Source of the DNA: Polynucleobacter sp. 30F-ANTBAC
GTDB lineage: Bacteria; Pseudomonadota; Gammaproteobacteria; Burkholderiales; Burkholderiaceae
Length of the DNA stretch: 64,000 bases
Assembly (NCBI RefSeq): GCF_018882385.1
Contig: NZ_JACVON010000002.1
Location: forward strand, 124,001 to 188,000
Direction: 5' to 3'
A program made the translations under genes and the position numbers. Below are positions 45,615 through 55,893 of this stretch, one piece after another (position 1 is the stretch's first letter; each line of letters begins with the position of its first letter). The notes beneath the pieces were generated by a model. The model was not told where the DNA came from and ran no database searches. It was given only the letters and a program-made list of their open reading frames with translations.

Positions 45615-47051
45615 TTACTCAAGGCGGGATTTAGAGCGTTTGATAGATTGGCCTTTTAAATATGCTGCCGCTTGAGTCAACATAAAGTCTTCTGTAGAGC
45701 CAAATTCAGGAGGACGTTTTTTTCGATCCTTCTCTTTTTCCTCTGGAGTCTTTTTAGCATTTAGATCTTCAATGCGCTGCAACTCTTCTAATCGACGTTT
45801 TTCGCGATCGCTGATAAGTTTTTCTTCAGACGCCTGTTTATTTTTTAAATGTTTTTCGCTATCAATTTCACGAGTGATAAGAACATCATCAGGATCGCCT
45901 TCGGCATTTTGATCCACAGGGATATCAGGCTTAACACCAAATGCTTGAATTGATTTTCCAGAAGGCGTGTAGTAGTAAGCAGTTGTTAGCTTTAATGCAG
46001 AGTCAGCCGTTAATGGTCGAACGGTTTGAACTGACCCCTTGCCGAAAGTTGTCTTACCGATGATCGTGGCGCGTTTGTGATCTTGTAAAGCACCCGCAAC
46101 AATTTCTGATGCCGATGCAGAGAAAGCATTCACCATGACAACCATAGGCACTTTTTTGAAAATGGCTGGAAGCTCTGCTAATGCATCTGTATTTTCAGAT
46201 AGTCTGTAGTTGTTAAAGTTGGCATTGAATAATTGTTTGGCATCTTCAGACTGTCCCTTGGTTGAAACAACAAGAGCATCATTTTGTAAGAATGCTGCAG
46301 ATACGCCAACTGCTCCTTGCAGTAAACCGCCGCCATTGTTTCTCAGATCAAGGACTACACCTTTAATTTGAGGGGTTTTTGCGTAGAGTTCATTTAGCTT
46401 CTTCGCTAAATCAGGAATTGTTCTTTCTTGAAAGCTGGTAATTCGAACATAAGCAATGCCATCATCTAAGAATTTAGTTTTAACGGATTGAACTTTAATT
46501 TCAGCGCGAGTGATGGTGACTGGGAATGTTCTATCTTCACTCTTTCTAAAAATGGTGATGGTGATTTTTGTTCCAGGTTCACCACGCATGCGTCGCACGG
46601 ATTGATCAAGCGTCATGCCGCGAACAGGTTTGTCATCCAGTCGGGTAATGAGATCGCCTGGCTGAAGGCCAGCTCTTGCTGCAGGAGTATCTTCAATTGG
46701 ATTTAAAACCTTCACTAATCCATCTTCAGATGTGATTTCAATGCCAAGACCGGCAAATTTACCTTGTGTATGTTCTTGCATTTCTGCAAAGTCTTTTTTA
46801 TCCAAGAAAGACGAGTGCGGATCTAAACCGCTCACCATTCCTTTAATTGCATCTGTTAGCAACCTTTTATCTTCAACGGGTTCAACATAATCTCGCTTAA
46901 TTTGTCCGAAGACATTCGATAAATTTCTTAGTTCATCCAGCGGAAGGTTGGATGAGCCTTGCTGAGCTGTTGCAGATAGCTGAAGAGTTAAGGCAACTCC
47001 AGCAATCAGACCGGTGCAAACAAGGGCAATACTCTTTAGTGAGCGATACAT
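45615..47051 (-). CDS. ctpA: C-terminal processing peptidase, S41 family
   Basis: The 478-residue protein has a signal or anchor (residues 9-28), a PDZ domain (GLGIEITSEDGLVKV through RMRGEPGTKI) and the S41 protease domain. The catalytic Ser is in NAFSASASEIV and the Lys in GKTTFGKGSVQ. The last 90 residues are charged, coiled coil-like (EEKEKDRKKRPPEFG). It trims C-termini of periplasmic proteins. It follows gpmA after three bases. Confidence 0.94.
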   Translation of the reverse strand: MYRSLKSIALVCTGLIAGVALTLQLSATAQQGSSNLPLDELRNLSNVFGQIKRDYVEPVEDKRLLTDAIKGMVSGLDPHSSFLDKKDFAEMQEHTQGKFAGLGIEITSEDGLVKVLNPIEDTPAARAGLQPGDLITRLDDKPVRGMTLDQSVRRMRGEPGTKITITIFRKSEDRTFPVTITRAEIKVQSVKTKFLDDGIAYVRITSFQERTIPDLAKKLNELYAKTPQIKGVVLDLRNNGGGLLQGAVGVSAAFLQNDALVVSTKGQSEDAKQLFNANFNNYRLSENTDALAELPAIFKKVPMVVMVNAFSASASEIVAGALQDHKRATIIGKTTFGKGSVQTVRPLTADSALKLTTAYYYTPSGKSIQAFGVKPDIPVDQNAEGDPDDVLITREIDSEKHLKNKQASEEKLISDREKRRLEELQRIEDLNAKKTPEEKEKDRKKRPPEFGSTEDFMLTQAAAYLKGQSIKRSKSRLE

Positions 47052-47054
47052 GGT

Positions 47055-47747
47055 TTATTTTTCTAGGTAAAAATGTTTAATTGGTTTAAGGTTGTCATCC
47101 AGCTCATAAACAAGCGGAACGCCGTTGGGGATATTAATTTCCATAATGTCAGCGTCTGACACATCGTCCAAATACTTCACTAATGAGCGAATACTGTTAC
47201 CGTGAGCTGCAATAAGCACACGTTTACCAGCTCGAAGCGCCGGTGCAATTGACTCTTCCCAAAGTGGAATAACACGTGCCACATTGTCCTTAAGGCACTC
47301 ACCGAGAGGAATTTCTTCACGTTTTAGCTTGGCATAACGTGGGTCATTAAATGATGTTCTTGGGTCAGTTGGCTCAAGTAATGGCGGCCTCACATCGTAA
47401 GACCTTCTCCAAATATGAACTTGTTCGTCACCGTATTTAGCAGCGGTTTCAGTCTTGTTAAGACCTGCTAGAGCACCATAGTGGCGCTCATTGAGGCGCC
47501 AACTGTGAACAACGGGTAGCCAGAGTCTATCCATCGCTTCTTGAGTGTGCCAGAGTGTTCTGATCGCCCTTTTCAGCACAGAAGTGTAAGCAATGTCAAA
47601 ATCATAGCCTGCAGCCTTTAAACTCTCGCCGGCTTGGGTGGCTTGTTGGATGCCAGTAGGCGTCAAATCAACGTCTACCCAGCCTGTAAAGCGGTTTTCT
47701 AGGTTCCATTGGGATTCGCCATGGCGAATAAGTACGAGTTGTTTCAT
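47055..47747 (-). CDS. gpmA: 2,3-bisphosphoglycerate-dependent phosphoglycerate mutase
   Basis: The 230-residue enzyme interconverts 2- and 3-phosphoglycerate. The phosphohistidine motif is [18 protein letters not shown], the second His lies in [10 protein letters not shown], and [14 protein letters not shown] is diagnostic. ATG 47747 is preferred to the GTG at 47753. It is divergent from the rhodanese gene, with 22 bases between the two starts. Confidence 0.95.
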   Translation of the reverse strand: MKQLVLIRHGESQWNLENRFTGWVDVDLTPTGIQQATQAGESLKAAGYDFDIAYTSVLKRAIRTLWHTQEAMDRLWLPVVHSWRLNERHYGALAGLNKTETAAKYGDEQVHIWRRSYDVRPPLLEPTDPRTSFNDPRYAKLKREEIPLGECLKDNVARVIPLWEESIAPALRAGKRVLIAAHGNSIRSLVKYLDDVSDADIMEINIPNGVPLVYELDDNLKPIKHFYLEK

Positions 47748-47769
47748 ATTCACATTCTATAATTTACTA

Positions 47770-48183
47770 ATGGACTTCATTACAAATACAAATAACCTTT
47801 TGCTTTTAGCCACCTTGTTGACTTCAGGTGTTGCTTTAGCCTTACCCCAGATCTTGGGTCGTCTTAACAAGCAGCTTCTTAGCGTACACACAGCCATTCA
47901 GTGGGTCAACCAAAGAAATGCGCAAATTGTCGATATCCGCACAGATCAAGAGTACAAAACTGGGCATATCGCCAACTCAAAACATTTGCCTTTGGCTGAG
48001 CTGGATGGGGGTATTCCAAAACTACGTTTAGATGCCCGCAAGCCTGTTATTTTAGTTTGTTTAAGTGGATCTAGAGCAAATACGGCTGCTAGAAAGTTTA
48101 AAAAAGCTGGATTTGATGAGGTTGCCTGCATGGAAGGCGGGGTTTCTGCCTGGAATCAGGCGGGTTTACCGTTAGTTAAATAA
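47770..48183 (+). CDS. rhodanese-like protein with membrane anchor
   Basis: The 137-residue protein has one transmembrane helix (about residues 9-24) and a rhodanese domain with the catalytic Cys in VCLSGSRANTAA and the closing GGVSAWNQAGLP. ATG 47770 is chosen; the frame is open upstream through the gpmA region only by chance. It heads the conserved run rhodanese-grxC-secB-gpsA. Confidence 0.92.
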   Translation: MDFITNTNNLLLLATLLTSGVALALPQILGRLNKQLLSVHTAIQWVNQRNAQIVDIRTDQEYKTGHIANSKHLPLAELDGGIPKLRLDARKPVILVCLSGSRANTAARKFKKAGFDEVACMEGGVSAWNQAGLPLVK

Positions 48184-48211
48184 CTCAAATCGACGCTTTT
48201 AGGAGTAAAAA

Positions 48212-48469
48212 ATGGCAAAAATTACGATGTATAGCACTCAAGTCTGTCCTTATTGTGTGATGGCAGAGCGACTTTTAACGTCAAAGGGTGTTGTGATTAA
48301 TGAAAAGATCTTAGTTGACAAGGATCCGGCTAAAAGAGATGAGATGATTGCCAAAACTGGCAGACGTACTGTTCCTCAAATTTTTATTGAGGAAACTCAT
48401 GTAGGGGGTTTTGATGATCTTGCGGCACTCGATCGTGCTGGTAAGCTAGACCCATTATTAGGTAAATAA
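48212..48469 (+). CDS. grxC: glutaredoxin 3
   Basis: The 85-residue glutaredoxin has the active site CPYC in [15 protein letters not shown], the cis-Pro loop RRTVPQIFI and [10 protein letters not shown]. It uses glutathione, made by the gshA-gshB pair in this window, to reduce disulfides. It lies between the rhodanese and secB genes with an AGGAG-type ribosome site. Confidence 0.95.
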   Translation: MAKITMYSTQVCPYCVMAERLLTSKGVVINEKILVDKDPAKRDEMIAKTGRRTVPQIFIEETHVGGFDDLAALDRAGKLDPLLGK

Positions 48470-48480
48470 ATAGGAAAATC

Positions 48481-48975
48481 ATGACAGAAGCTGCAGCCAA
48501 TAGCGCACAAGATAGCGCACCAAGTTTTCAAATTCAACGTGTTTATCTTAAGGACATGTCCTTAGAGCAACCCAATGCCCCAGAAATTCTTTTGGTTCAA
48601 GCTGAGCCAAAGTTGGAAGTTCAAGTTGATATCCAAGCCAATCAATTGGATGAGAATAATTTTCACGTGACTTTAGTTGGAACAGTAACAACTCGTATTG
48701 AAGAGAAAGTTCTCTTCTTGGTTGAGGCGCATCAGTCAGGTATTTTTGAAATGCGTCATATGCCAGCAGAACAACTTGATCCAATGCTAGGTATTGCATG
48801 CCCAACTATTTTGTTTCCATACTTAAGATCTAATATTGCTGACATGATCAGTCGTGCTGGTTTCCAGCCTATTCATTTGGCTGAGATTAATTTCCACTCG
48901 CTATATGAGCAACGTTTAGCTCAAGCAGCTGGTACCCCAGCCTCAAACGACAGCGGTATTATTTTGCCAAACTAA
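48481..48975 (+). CDS. secB: protein-export chaperone SecB
   Basis: The 164-residue cytoplasmic chaperone keeps preproteins unfolded for Sec[21 protein letters not shown] and the later [39 protein letters not shown] are diagnostic. It is 11 bases after grxC and one base before gpsA, the arrangement known across Proteobacteria. Confidence 0.96.
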   Translation: MTEAAANSAQDSAPSFQIQRVYLKDMSLEQPNAPEILLVQAEPKLEVQVDIQANQLDENNFHVTLVGTVTTRIEEKVLFLVEAHQSGIFEMRHMPAEQLDPMLGIACPTILFPYLRSNIADMISRAGFQPIHLAEINFHSLYEQRLAQAAGTPASNDSGIILPN

Positions 48976-48976
48976 G

Positions 48977-50014
48977 ATGAAAGTCATTTTTCTTGGGGCA
49001 GGTGCATGGGGTACAGCAATGGCGATGCACGCCTCCAAGAATCCTCTTCAATTGGATGTTGGTTTATGGAGCCGTTCTGCTGAGCAAGCCAAAGAGATGC
49101 AGACAAGCAAGCTGAATCAAAAATACTTAAAAGATATCCGTTTGCCTGACTCTCTCAAAGTGTCAGGAAGTTGGAGCGACCTATTTGCTGATGCTGCTGA
49201 AGAAGATTTGGTGGTGATTTCAACCCCAGTTTCTGGCCTAAAAGAAGTTGTTCATGCCCTTTTGGCTTTGCCTGTATGTCCCAAAAATTGGGTTTGGCTT
49301 TGCAAGGGTTTAGAGCCAGAAACCTCACTGATGCCTCATCAGGTTGTTGAGCGCGAATTAAAAGCAGCCAAGTCCGAAGGTAGAGAAATTCAGTTGGCGG
49401 TTTTATCGGGGCCTAGTTTTGCTAGTGAAGTAGCGAAAGGCATGCCTTGCGCTTTAACTGTAGCGAGCCGCTCTGAGTATTTGGTGGCATGCGTTCAGCG
49501 AGTGTTTCATTACGGCAATATGAGAATTTATGGCAGCGATGACGTCGTCGGTGTGGAGTTGGGCGGAGCCATCAAAAATGTTTTAGCCATTGCTACAGGC
49601 ATTGGTGATGGTTTGGGGCTTGGTTTAAATGCTCGTGCTGCTCTACTAACCCGAGGACTCAACGAAATGATGCGCTTGATCACTGCGATGGGTGGCAAGC
49701 CTGAAACAGCCATGGGTTTAACAGGCGTTGGCGATTTAATTTTGACTGCAACCGGCGATTTGTCACGTAACCGACAAGTTGGTTTGCAGTTAGCCTCAGG
49801 TAAAACATTATCGGAAGTATTGGCTTCGTTGGGTCATGTTGCTGAGGGAGTGCGTTGTGCGCAAGCCGTGAATGATTTGGCGATTGCTAAAAAAGTTGAA
49901 ATGCCAATTACTCAAATGGTTTGTCAGGTTTTATTTGAGCACCTCAATCTGCCAGATGCCGTCAAATTATTGATGGGTCGAGATGCCAAGCCTGAAAATA
50001 GATTGTTGAATTAA
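48977..50014 (+). CDS. gpsA: glycerol-3-phosphate dehydrogenase [NAD(P)+]
   Basis: The 345-residue enzyme makes glycerol-3-phosphate for phospholipids. The nucleotide-binding loop is [25 protein letters not shown] and [16 protein letters not shown] hold catalytic residues, and [18 protein letters not shown] is the substrate-binding signature. The 3' end overlaps trmL by four bases. Confidence 0.96.
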   Translation: MKVIFLGAGAWGTAMAMHASKNPLQLDVGLWSRSAEQAKEMQTSKLNQKYLKDIRLPDSLKVSGSWSDLFADAAEEDLVVISTPVSGLKEVVHALLALPVCPKNWVWLCKGLEPETSLMPHQVVERELKAAKSEGREIQLAVLSGPSFASEVAKGMPCALTVASRSEYLVACVQRVFHYGNMRIYGSDDVVGVELGGAIKNVLAIATGIGDGLGLGLNARAALLTRGLNEMMRLITAMGGKPETAMGLTGVGDLILTATGDLSRNRQVGLQLASGKTLSEVLASLGHVAEGVRCAQAVNDLAIAKKVEMPITQMVCQVLFEHLNLPDAVKLLMGRDAKPENRLLN

Positions 50015-50481
50015 TCTCCGCCTTTAAAATCCATTTGACGCCAGGCTTCGTACACCATCACAGCTACTGCGTTTGATAGATTAAGGCTACGACTATTAGC
50101 TCTCATTGGTAAGCGCAATGCGCGTTCCGGTAAAAAATAATCTCTGATATTTTGAGCAAGCCCTTTTGTTTCTGAGCCAAAAATCAAATAATCATTCTCT
50201 AAGAACTGACAATTAGCTAATTGCGCTCGCCCTTTGGTGGTGATTGCAAACATCCGATCTTTAGAGGGTTTTTCGGATTCTAAAAAAGCGTCCCAGCTTT
50301 TATGAACTTTCATCTGCGCGTATTCGTGATAATCCAAGCCAGCACGCTTCATTCGCGAATCTTCTAAAGGAAACCCTAAAGGTTCGATCAAGTGAAGTTG
50401 AGCGCCCGTATTGGCGCACAAGCGAATGATATTTCCAGTATTGGGTGGTATTTCAGGTTCAACAAGAACAACGTTAATCAT
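50011..50481 (-). CDS. trmL: tRNA (cytidine(34)-2'-O)-methyltransferase
   Basis: The 156-residue SPOUT enzyme methylates the wobble position of tRNA-Leu. [33 protein letters not shown] and [28 protein letters not shown] are diagnostic, including the knotted C-terminal SAM site. I choose ATG 50481 because all family homology begins there; the frame opens upstream within comF. It follows comF by four bases. Confidence 0.95.
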   Translation of the reverse strand: MINVVLVEPEIPPNTGNIIRLCANTGAQLHLIEPLGFPLEDSRMKRAGLDYHEYAQMKVHKSWDAFLESEKPSKDRMFAITTKGRAQLANCQFLENDYLIFGSETKGLAQNIRDYFLPERALRLPMRANSRSLNLSNAVAVMVYEAWRQMDFKGGD

Positions 50482-50485
50482 AAAT

Positions 50486-51175
50486 TTATAGGGGAGTTCG
50501 AAGAATGACCCAATTATGAACACTTTGCGCGCCAAAATCTTTTAAAACTTGTGCCATGGTATTTAAGGTGGCACCTGTGGTCATGACATCATCAATGATT
50601 AATATATTTTTATTGTTGATATGGTCTAGTTTTTTGGGGTTTACTCTAAATGTATTGATTAGCCTGATCAACCTTTCTTCCCTATTGGCATGAGATTGAT
50701 CCCCCTCGATGTGGTTGCGTCCCAGTATGAATGGGTCAGCATTCATTCGATAACGTTTTGAAAATAGTTTGCATAATTCCCATGCTTGATTAAAGCCTCT
50801 TTGGTGAAGCTTGTGAGTGCTTAATGGAACAGGAATCATCCACTCAATAGGTGATTGAATCGGTGACGTATCTTTAAACATGGATTGCCATGTATCAGCA
50901 AAGCATGCAGCTAAAGCAATTTTTCCATGGTACTTGTAATCATGAAGTGACTCTGTGAGCAGCCCTCCATAACTATCAAGGCATAAGGTGCTATTGAATG
51001 CCGGAGGATGACTTTGGCACGAGTCGCAAATGTCTTGCTTGCTCAGGCAGGGAATAGCACATTGTTGGCAACGATGAGTGCGCTTATATTTGAGTAGGTT
51101 TAAGCACTTATCGCAAATGCTATTTAGTTGAAATTCCTTGCAGCCAATACAGGATGTAGGAAGAAGAAATTTCAT
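50486..51175 (-). CDS. ComF family phosphoribosyltransferase-like protein
   Basis: The 229-residue protein has an N-terminal double zinc ribbon (CIGC, CDKC, CQQC, CDSC) and a C-terminal phosphoribosyltransferase fold with the PRPP loop [17 protein letters not shown] and RGFNQAWEL. ComF takes part in DNA uptake in competent bacteria; whether this one does is unknown. ATG 51175 is the likely start; GTG 51208 would overlap the divergent gene at 51201. Confidence 0.92.
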   Translation of the reverse strand: MKFLLPTSCIGCKEFQLNSICDKCLNLLKYKRTHRCQQCAIPCLSKQDICDSCQSHPPAFNSTLCLDSYGGLLTESLHDYKYHGKIALAACFADTWQSMFKDTSPIQSPIEWMIPVPLSTHKLHQRGFNQAWELCKLFSKRYRMNADPFILGRNHIEGDQSHANREERLIRLINTFRVNPKKLDHINNKNILIIDDVMTTGATLNTMAQVLKDFGAQSVHNWVILRTPL

Positions 51176-51200
51176 GGGATGCTGAGTATACTGAGCCCCT

Positions 51201-51965
51201 ATGTCCACTTTGCCAACAATGACTTCTTCAATCCCGAATTGGTTATCTCTTGAGATAGCTCAAAGAATGGAGGAGAAATTGTCGATTGTTAGGTTAAGCC
51301 CTCAACACATTTTTCACTCGGGATGTTTGCAGCCAAAGATCATTTATAGGCGTTTCCCTAATGCAAGAAATTACTCCTCCAATCTAAGTGTTCAAAGATC
51401 ACCCTTAACAAACTTAATTTCTCAGATCTTAAAGCGACCAACATTGAAGTTTGTGTCGCTCGATGATGTTGTATGCCAGCATGCCATAGATTTGGTTTGG
51501 TCTAACTTAGAGCTTCAGCATCATTCAAGCCCTGAAGAGTTGATCAAGGCATGGGAAAGATTGCTGAAACCAGAATCACTTTTGATGTTCAGTTATTTAG
51601 GTCCTGATACGGCAAAAGAATTGCGCACAATGGGATGCTTGGATCATGCATTGCCAAGCACTTGGGATATGCACGATGTCGGTGATGCGCTATCTCAATC
51701 TGGATTTGCTGAGCCTGTGATGGATATGGAATACATCACCTTGGAATACGATAACGCTGAATTGTTGTTTAAAGATGCCGTTGAATTGGGATTTGGGGTG
51801 AGTGAGCAAATCAATGGTTTGGGCGTTGATGGATTTACAAACCCATTGCAACTGACATTAGAGGTGGTCTATGGCCATGCCTGGACTCCGAAGCAGCGCT
51901 TGTCTAGGTCGACAATGGGAGTGGCTACTATCGATATAGACCAAATTGTTAGGCAAAAAACATAG
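51201..51965 (+). CDS. BioC-like methyltransferase with degenerate SAM loop
   Basis: The 254-residue protein has the overall pattern of BioC malonyl-ACP methyltransferases: an N-terminal LSPQHIFH strand, VDLVWSNLELQ-like IDLVWSNLELQHH, and LKPESLLMFSYLGPDTAKELR with a W-D-M-H-D-V-GD segment. The SAM-binding glycine loop expected at about residues 37-46 reads IFHSGCLQPK, without the D/E-x-G-x-G-x-G motif. It may have lost SAM binding, or bind it differently. It is divergent from comF. Confidence 0.75.
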   Translation: MSTLPTMTSSIPNWLSLEIAQRMEEKLSIVRLSPQHIFHSGCLQPKIIYRRFPNARNYSSNLSVQRSPLTNLISQILKRPTLKFVSLDDVVCQHAIDLVWSNLELQHHSSPEELIKAWERLLKPESLLMFSYLGPDTAKELRTMGCLDHALPSTWDMHDVGDALSQSGFAEPVMDMEYITLEYDNAELLFKDAVELGFGVSEQINGLGVDGFTNPLQLTLEVVYGHAWTPKQRLSRSTMGVATIDIDQIVRQKT

Positions 51966-52035
51966 GTAAGCAAGCGCTCACATACAGCGTTATATAATTT
52001 GTTGTGTCATAAGTCCTGTAAAAATCAGTAATTTA

Positions 52036-52065
52036 TTGCGTTAGATCAAATTCACCAAATATAAT
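52036..52065 (+). promoter_or_regulatory. candidate promoter of the cytochrome oxidase operon
   Basis: TTGCGT at 52036-52041 and a perfect -10 TATAAT at 52060-52065 are separated by 18 bases. It is 65 bases before the coxB start, in a 164-base gap with no gene. Confidence 0.5.
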
Positions 52066-52129
52066 CATGCAAGTTCGAGCATGCCTTTTGTGCACTTCAG
52101 ATACAAGAATTTAATTAACGGAAAATAAG

Positions 52130-53284
52130 ATGAAACAACCCACATCATTAGCCGGTTTGGCACTAGGCTTTATTGGCTTACTGCACAGCAACTTAGTATT
52201 AGCTATTAATGACATGCCTGGCGGTCCTTCACGCTTTCAGTTGAATCTTCAAACACCTGCAACTAAGGTGGCAGAAGAAGTTGCTGTTTTGCATTGGATG
52301 ATGTTAGCTATTTGTTTAGTGATATTTGTTGCAGTTTTTGGCGTGATGTTTTACTCCATCTACAAACACCGTAAGTCACTAGGTCACAAATCAGCGAGTT
52401 TCCATGAAAGCACAACTGTTGAGATTATTTGGACAGTAGTGCCATTGTTAATTGTTATTGGTATGGCATTGCCAGCAACAAAGACTGTTGTTGCTATGAA
52501 AGATACAACTAATGCAGACTTGACCATTAAAGTAACTGGTTATCAATGGAAGTGGGGCTACGACTATATTAAAGGCGAGGGTGAAGGTATTTCATTCATG
52601 CAGACTTTAACAACAACACGTGAGCAAATTAACAATCAAGCAGAAAAGAGCGATACCTACTTGATGGAAGTTGATAACGAGATGGTTGTACCCGTTGGTA
52701 AAAAGATCCGTATGGTGACAACAGCTAATGATGTAATTCACTCTTGGACTATTCCGGCATTTGGCGTTAAGCAAGATGCTATTCCTGGTTTCGTTCGTGA
52801 TACATGGTTCCGTGCTGAGAAGGTTGGAACATATCGTGGTCAATGTTCTGAGTTGTGCGGTAAAGAGCACGCATTCATGCCAATCGTTGTAAAAGTGGTA
52901 ACTGATGCTGAGTACACTACTTGGGCTGCAGAGAAAAAACAACAGATGGCTGCCTTAGCGGATGATCCTGCTAAGACATACACAATGGATGAGCTTAAGC
53001 AACGTGGTGAAAAAGTTTATGCGGCCAACTGCGCTGCTTGTCACCAACCAAATGGTCAAGGCGCCGGAGCTTTCCCTGCATTGGTCGGTTCAAAGGTTGT
53101 AACTGGGCCTAAAGACGGTCAATACAAAATACTTTTAAATGGCAAAAATGCAATGCCTAAGTGGTCTCATTTGAATGATGTTGAACTAGCAGCGGTGATG
53201 ACTTACACACGCAATGCGTGGGGTAATAAAACTGGTGAGTTGATTCAGCCAAAAGATTTCACAACTGCACGTGCAGCTAAATAA
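52130..53284 (+). CDS. coxB: cytochrome c oxidase subunit II with cytochrome c domain
   Basis: The 384-residue protein carries electrons from cytochrome c into the aa3 oxidase. It has a signal, two transmembrane helices, the CuA domain with CSELCGKEHAFM ligands, and a C-terminal heme c domain with CAACH and the axial Met in NAMPKWSH. The fused cytochrome domain makes it the caa3-like subunit II common in Burkholderiales. It begins a long plus-strand operon. Confidence 0.96.
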   Translation: MKQPTSLAGLALGFIGLLHSNLVLAINDMPGGPSRFQLNLQTPATKVAEEVAVLHWMMLAICLVIFVAVFGVMFYSIYKHRKSLGHKSASFHESTTVEIIWTVVPLLIVIGMALPATKTVVAMKDTTNADLTIKVTGYQWKWGYDYIKGEGEGISFMQTLTTTREQINNQAEKSDTYLMEVDNEMVVPVGKKIRMVTTANDVIHSWTIPAFGVKQDAIPGFVRDTWFRAEKVGTYRGQCSELCGKEHAFMPIVVKVVTDAEYTTWAAEKKQQMAALADDPAKTYTMDELKQRGEKVYAANCAACHQPNGQGAGAFPALVGSKVVTGPKDGQYKILLNGKNAMPKWSHLNDVELAAVMTYTRNAWGNKTGELIQPKDFTTARAAK

Positions 53285-53324
53285 TTAATTAAGAAACTAT
53301 ACATACTAGGTAATTGGAGTAAAT

Positions 53325-54914
53325 ATGAGCACAGTAAGCCACGCACACGATCATCATGATGATCACGCACACGACCATCCACATGGATGGCGTCGTTGGT
53401 TATACGCTACAAACCATAAAGATATTGGTACTCTGTACTTAATCTTCTCTTTCGTCAGCTTAATGGCTGGTGGCGTGATGGCTCTTTTAATCCGTTTGGA
53501 ATTGTTCCAACCGGGTTTGCAGTTCATTCGTCCGGAACTATTTAACCAATTAACAACCTTGCACGGTTTGGTGATGGTTTTCGGCGCGATCATGCCGGCC
53601 TTCGTAGGCTTTGCTAACTACATGATTCCAATGCAGGTGGGCGCCTCAGATATGGCGTTTGCTCGTATGAATAACTTTAGTTTCTGGATCATGCCAGTAG
53701 CAGCAAGCTTGCTGTTATCTTCTTTCTTTGTGCCAGGCGGCGCAACAGCAGCTGGTTGGACTTTGTATGCTCCGTTATCTGTTCAGATGGGCCCTGGTAT
53801 GGACATGGCTATTTTCGCCATCCATTTAATGGGTGCTTCATCCATCATGGGTTCAATCAACATTATCGTAACTATTCTTAACATGCGCGCTCCTGGCATG
53901 ACTTTGATGAAGATGCCAATGTTCTGCTGGACTTGGTTAATTACTGCTTACTTATTGATTGCTGTTATGCCTGTTTTGGCTGGCGCGATCACGATGGTTC
54001 TAACAGATCGTCATTTCGGTACAAGCTTCTTCTCAGCGGCTGGTGGTGGTGATCCAGTTATGTATCAACATATTTTCTGGTTCTTTGGACACCCAGAGGT
54101 TTACATCATGATCTTGCCAGCGTTCGGCATCATCAGCGAAGTGATTCCTACATTTGCTCGTAAACGTTTATTCGGTTACAGCTCAATGGTTTATGCAACT
54201 GGATCGATTGCGATCTTGTCATTCATCGTTTGGGCTCACCACATGTTTGCAACAGGTATGCCAGTAACTGGCCAGCTGTTCTTCATGTACGCAACAATGT
54301 TGATTGCTGTTCCAACAGGCGTAAAAATCTTTAACTGGGTTGCAACAATGTGGAAAGGTTCAATGACCTTTGAAACACCAATGTTGTGGTCTATTGGTTT
54401 TATCTTCGTTTTCACGATGGGTGGCTTTACTGGTTTGATCCTTGCTGTTGCTCCAATTGACATCATGGTTCAAGACACCTACTACGTTGTAGCTCACTTC
54501 CACTACGTTTTAGTTGCTGGTTCATTATTTGCTTTGTATGCAGGCTTCTACTACTGGGCACCAAAATGGACTGGTTTCATGGTGAATGAATTCCGTGGCA
54601 AGGTCCACTTCTGGGGTTCAATGATTTTCTTTAACCTAACATTCTTCCCAATGCACTTCTTGGGTTTAGCAGGTATGCCACGTCGTTATGCTGACTATCC
54701 AGTTCAGTTTGCTGACTTCAACGCAGTAGCCTCTATTGGTGGTTTAGGTTTTGGTTTGATGCAGGTTTATTTCTTGTTATGGGTTGTATTGCCAACTTAC
54801 CGTGGTGGTAAGAAAGCAGAAGCCCAAGCTTGGGAAGGCGCGGAAGGCTTGGAGTGGACACTCCCATCTCCTGCACCATTCCATACTTTTGAAACTCCAC
54901 CGACAGTTAAGTAA
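53325..54914 (+). CDS. coxA: cytochrome c oxidase subunit I
   Basis: The 529-residue catalytic subunit has twelve membrane helices, the heme and CuB histidines in [16 protein letters not shown] and AHFHYVL, and the K-channel and D-channel regions of type A oxidases. The N-terminus is very His/Asp-rich ([16 protein letters not shown]), a possible metal-binding tail. It follows coxB by 40 bases with GGAG ribosome site. Confidence 0.97.
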   Translation: MSTVSHAHDHHDDHAHDHPHGWRRWLYATNHKDIGTLYLIFSFVSLMAGGVMALLIRLELFQPGLQFIRPELFNQLTTLHGLVMVFGAIMPAFVGFANYMIPMQVGASDMAFARMNNFSFWIMPVAASLLLSSFFVPGGATAAGWTLYAPLSVQMGPGMDMAIFAIHLMGASSIMGSINIIVTILNMRAPGMTLMKMPMFCWTWLITAYLLIAVMPVLAGAITMVLTDRHFGTSFFSAAGGGDPVMYQHIFWFFGHPEVYIMILPAFGIISEVIPTFARKRLFGYSSMVYATGSIAILSFIVWAHHMFATGMPVTGQLFFMYATMLIAVPTGVKIFNWVATMWKGSMTFETPMLWSIGFIFVFTMGGFTGLILAVAPIDIMVQDTYYVVAHFHYVLVAGSLFALYAGFYYWAPKWTGFMVNEFRGKVHFWGSMIFFNLTFFPMHFLGLAGMPRRYADYPVQFADFNAVASIGGLGFGLMQVYFLLWVVLPTYRGGKKAEAQAWEGAEGLEWTLPSPAPFHTFETPPTVK

Positions 54915-54942
54915 TCGGTTTTAAGAACCCTATCGGAATTTC

Positions 54943-55068
54943 ATGACGCAACACAATCAACATAGAGCCAATCCTAGCGCGAGCAATCGCCGCTTGGGTT
55001 TGGTTTTATTAACAGTGGCTATTGTTTTCTTTATCGGCATCTTTACTAAGAAATTGATGTTTGGTTAA
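54943..55068 (+). CDS. cytochrome oxidase small assembly protein
   Basis: This 41-residue frame starts at ATG 54943 and ends at TAA 55066-55068, two bases before ctaG. The product has a polar start (MTQHNQHRANPSAS), a single hydrophobic helix (LGLVLLTVAIVFFIGIF) and a basic end. Position between coxA and ctaG and the short single-helix design match the small assembly proteins reported at this place in Burkholderiales. It is easily missed because it is so short. Confidence 0.78.
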   Translation: MTQHNQHRANPSASNRRLGLVLLTVAIVFFIGIFTKKLMFG

Positions 55069-55070
55069 GC

Positions 55071-55664
55071 ATGGCATTTAATATCGCTAGATACAATCGA
55101 CAAATGTTGCTGAAGCTAGTAGTTATTAGCTCAGCGATGTTTGCGTTTGGCTATGCCTTAATTCCAATGTACCGAGTCTTGTGTGAGGTTACTGGAATCA
55201 ACGTTGTAACTAGCAAAAATAACTACGGAACACGAGCTGTTCATGCGGTTGACAAAAACACACAGGTTGATGAAAGCCGCTTAATAACTATTGAGTTTGA
55301 CTCAAATACACAAGGACCATTTCGCTTTCGTTCTGTTAAAAACTCGATGCAAGTGCATCCAGGTGAAATGGTTCAGGTTGTCTATGAAGTTGTAAATACT
55401 CAAGGTCGAGCTATTTCAGCGCAAGCTATCCCAAGCTATGCGCCTAAACAGTCTACTCAGCACTTCACCAAATTAGAGTGTTTCTGTTTTGAAGAGCAGA
55501 CACTTAAGCCAAATGAGTCTCGTGAGATGCCAGTTGTTTTTGTGATTGATCCTGCTTTACCTAAGGATATTAAAAATATAACTTTGTCGTACACCTTCTT
55601 TGAAGTGGGCGCTGGTCAGAAGGTTATTACTGGTGAGCATAACAGTAAGCCTTCAAAGATTTAA
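55071..55664 (+). CDS. ctaG: cytochrome c oxidase assembly protein CtaG/Cox11
   Basis: The 197-residue protein delivers copper to the CuB site. It has one N-terminal membrane helix, LCEVTGIN, and the copper-binding ECFCFEEQTL. The periplasmic domain is beta-rich as in Cox11. It follows the small protein by two bases and precedes the DUF2970 gene by one base. Confidence 0.95.
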   Translation: MAFNIARYNRQMLLKLVVISSAMFAFGYALIPMYRVLCEVTGINVVTSKNNYGTRAVHAVDKNTQVDESRLITIEFDSNTQGPFRFRSVKNSMQVHPGEMVQVVYEVVNTQGRAISAQAIPSYAPKQSTQHFTKLECFCFEEQTLKPNESREMPVVFVIDPALPKDIKNITLSYTFFEVGAGQKVITGEHNSKPSKI

Positions 55665-55665
55665 T

Positions 55666-55875
55666 ATGCAAAAGCAAAAGCCCGGTTCTTTCGTTATGTT
55701 TCTTATTTCGATGAGAGCTGTTTTATGGGGGTTTTTGGGGGTTCGTAAGCGTTCTGGTCAAGATGCAGATATGGCATCAATTAGTTTTGTTCACATTGTG
55801 CTAGCAGGTGTATTTGGCGCAATTATTTTTATGACGATCTTGTTGTTGATTGTCAAAGCAGTTGTATCGAATTGA
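55666..55875 (+). CDS. DUF2970 family small membrane protein
   Basis: The 69-residue protein fits DUF2970: SFVMFLISMRAVLWGFLGVRKRSGQDAD followed by a C-terminal membrane helix (HIVLAGVFGAIIFMTILLLIV). ATG 55666 lies one base after ctaG. The family is restricted to the oxidase operons of Beta- and Gammaproteobacteria and has no defined function. The open frame extends upstream into ctaG only by chance. Confidence 0.85.
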   Translation: MQKQKPGSFVMFLISMRAVLWGFLGVRKRSGQDADMASISFVHIVLAGVFGAIIFMTILLLIVKAVVSN

Positions 55876-55893
55876 TTTTTTAGGAGAGTGAGA

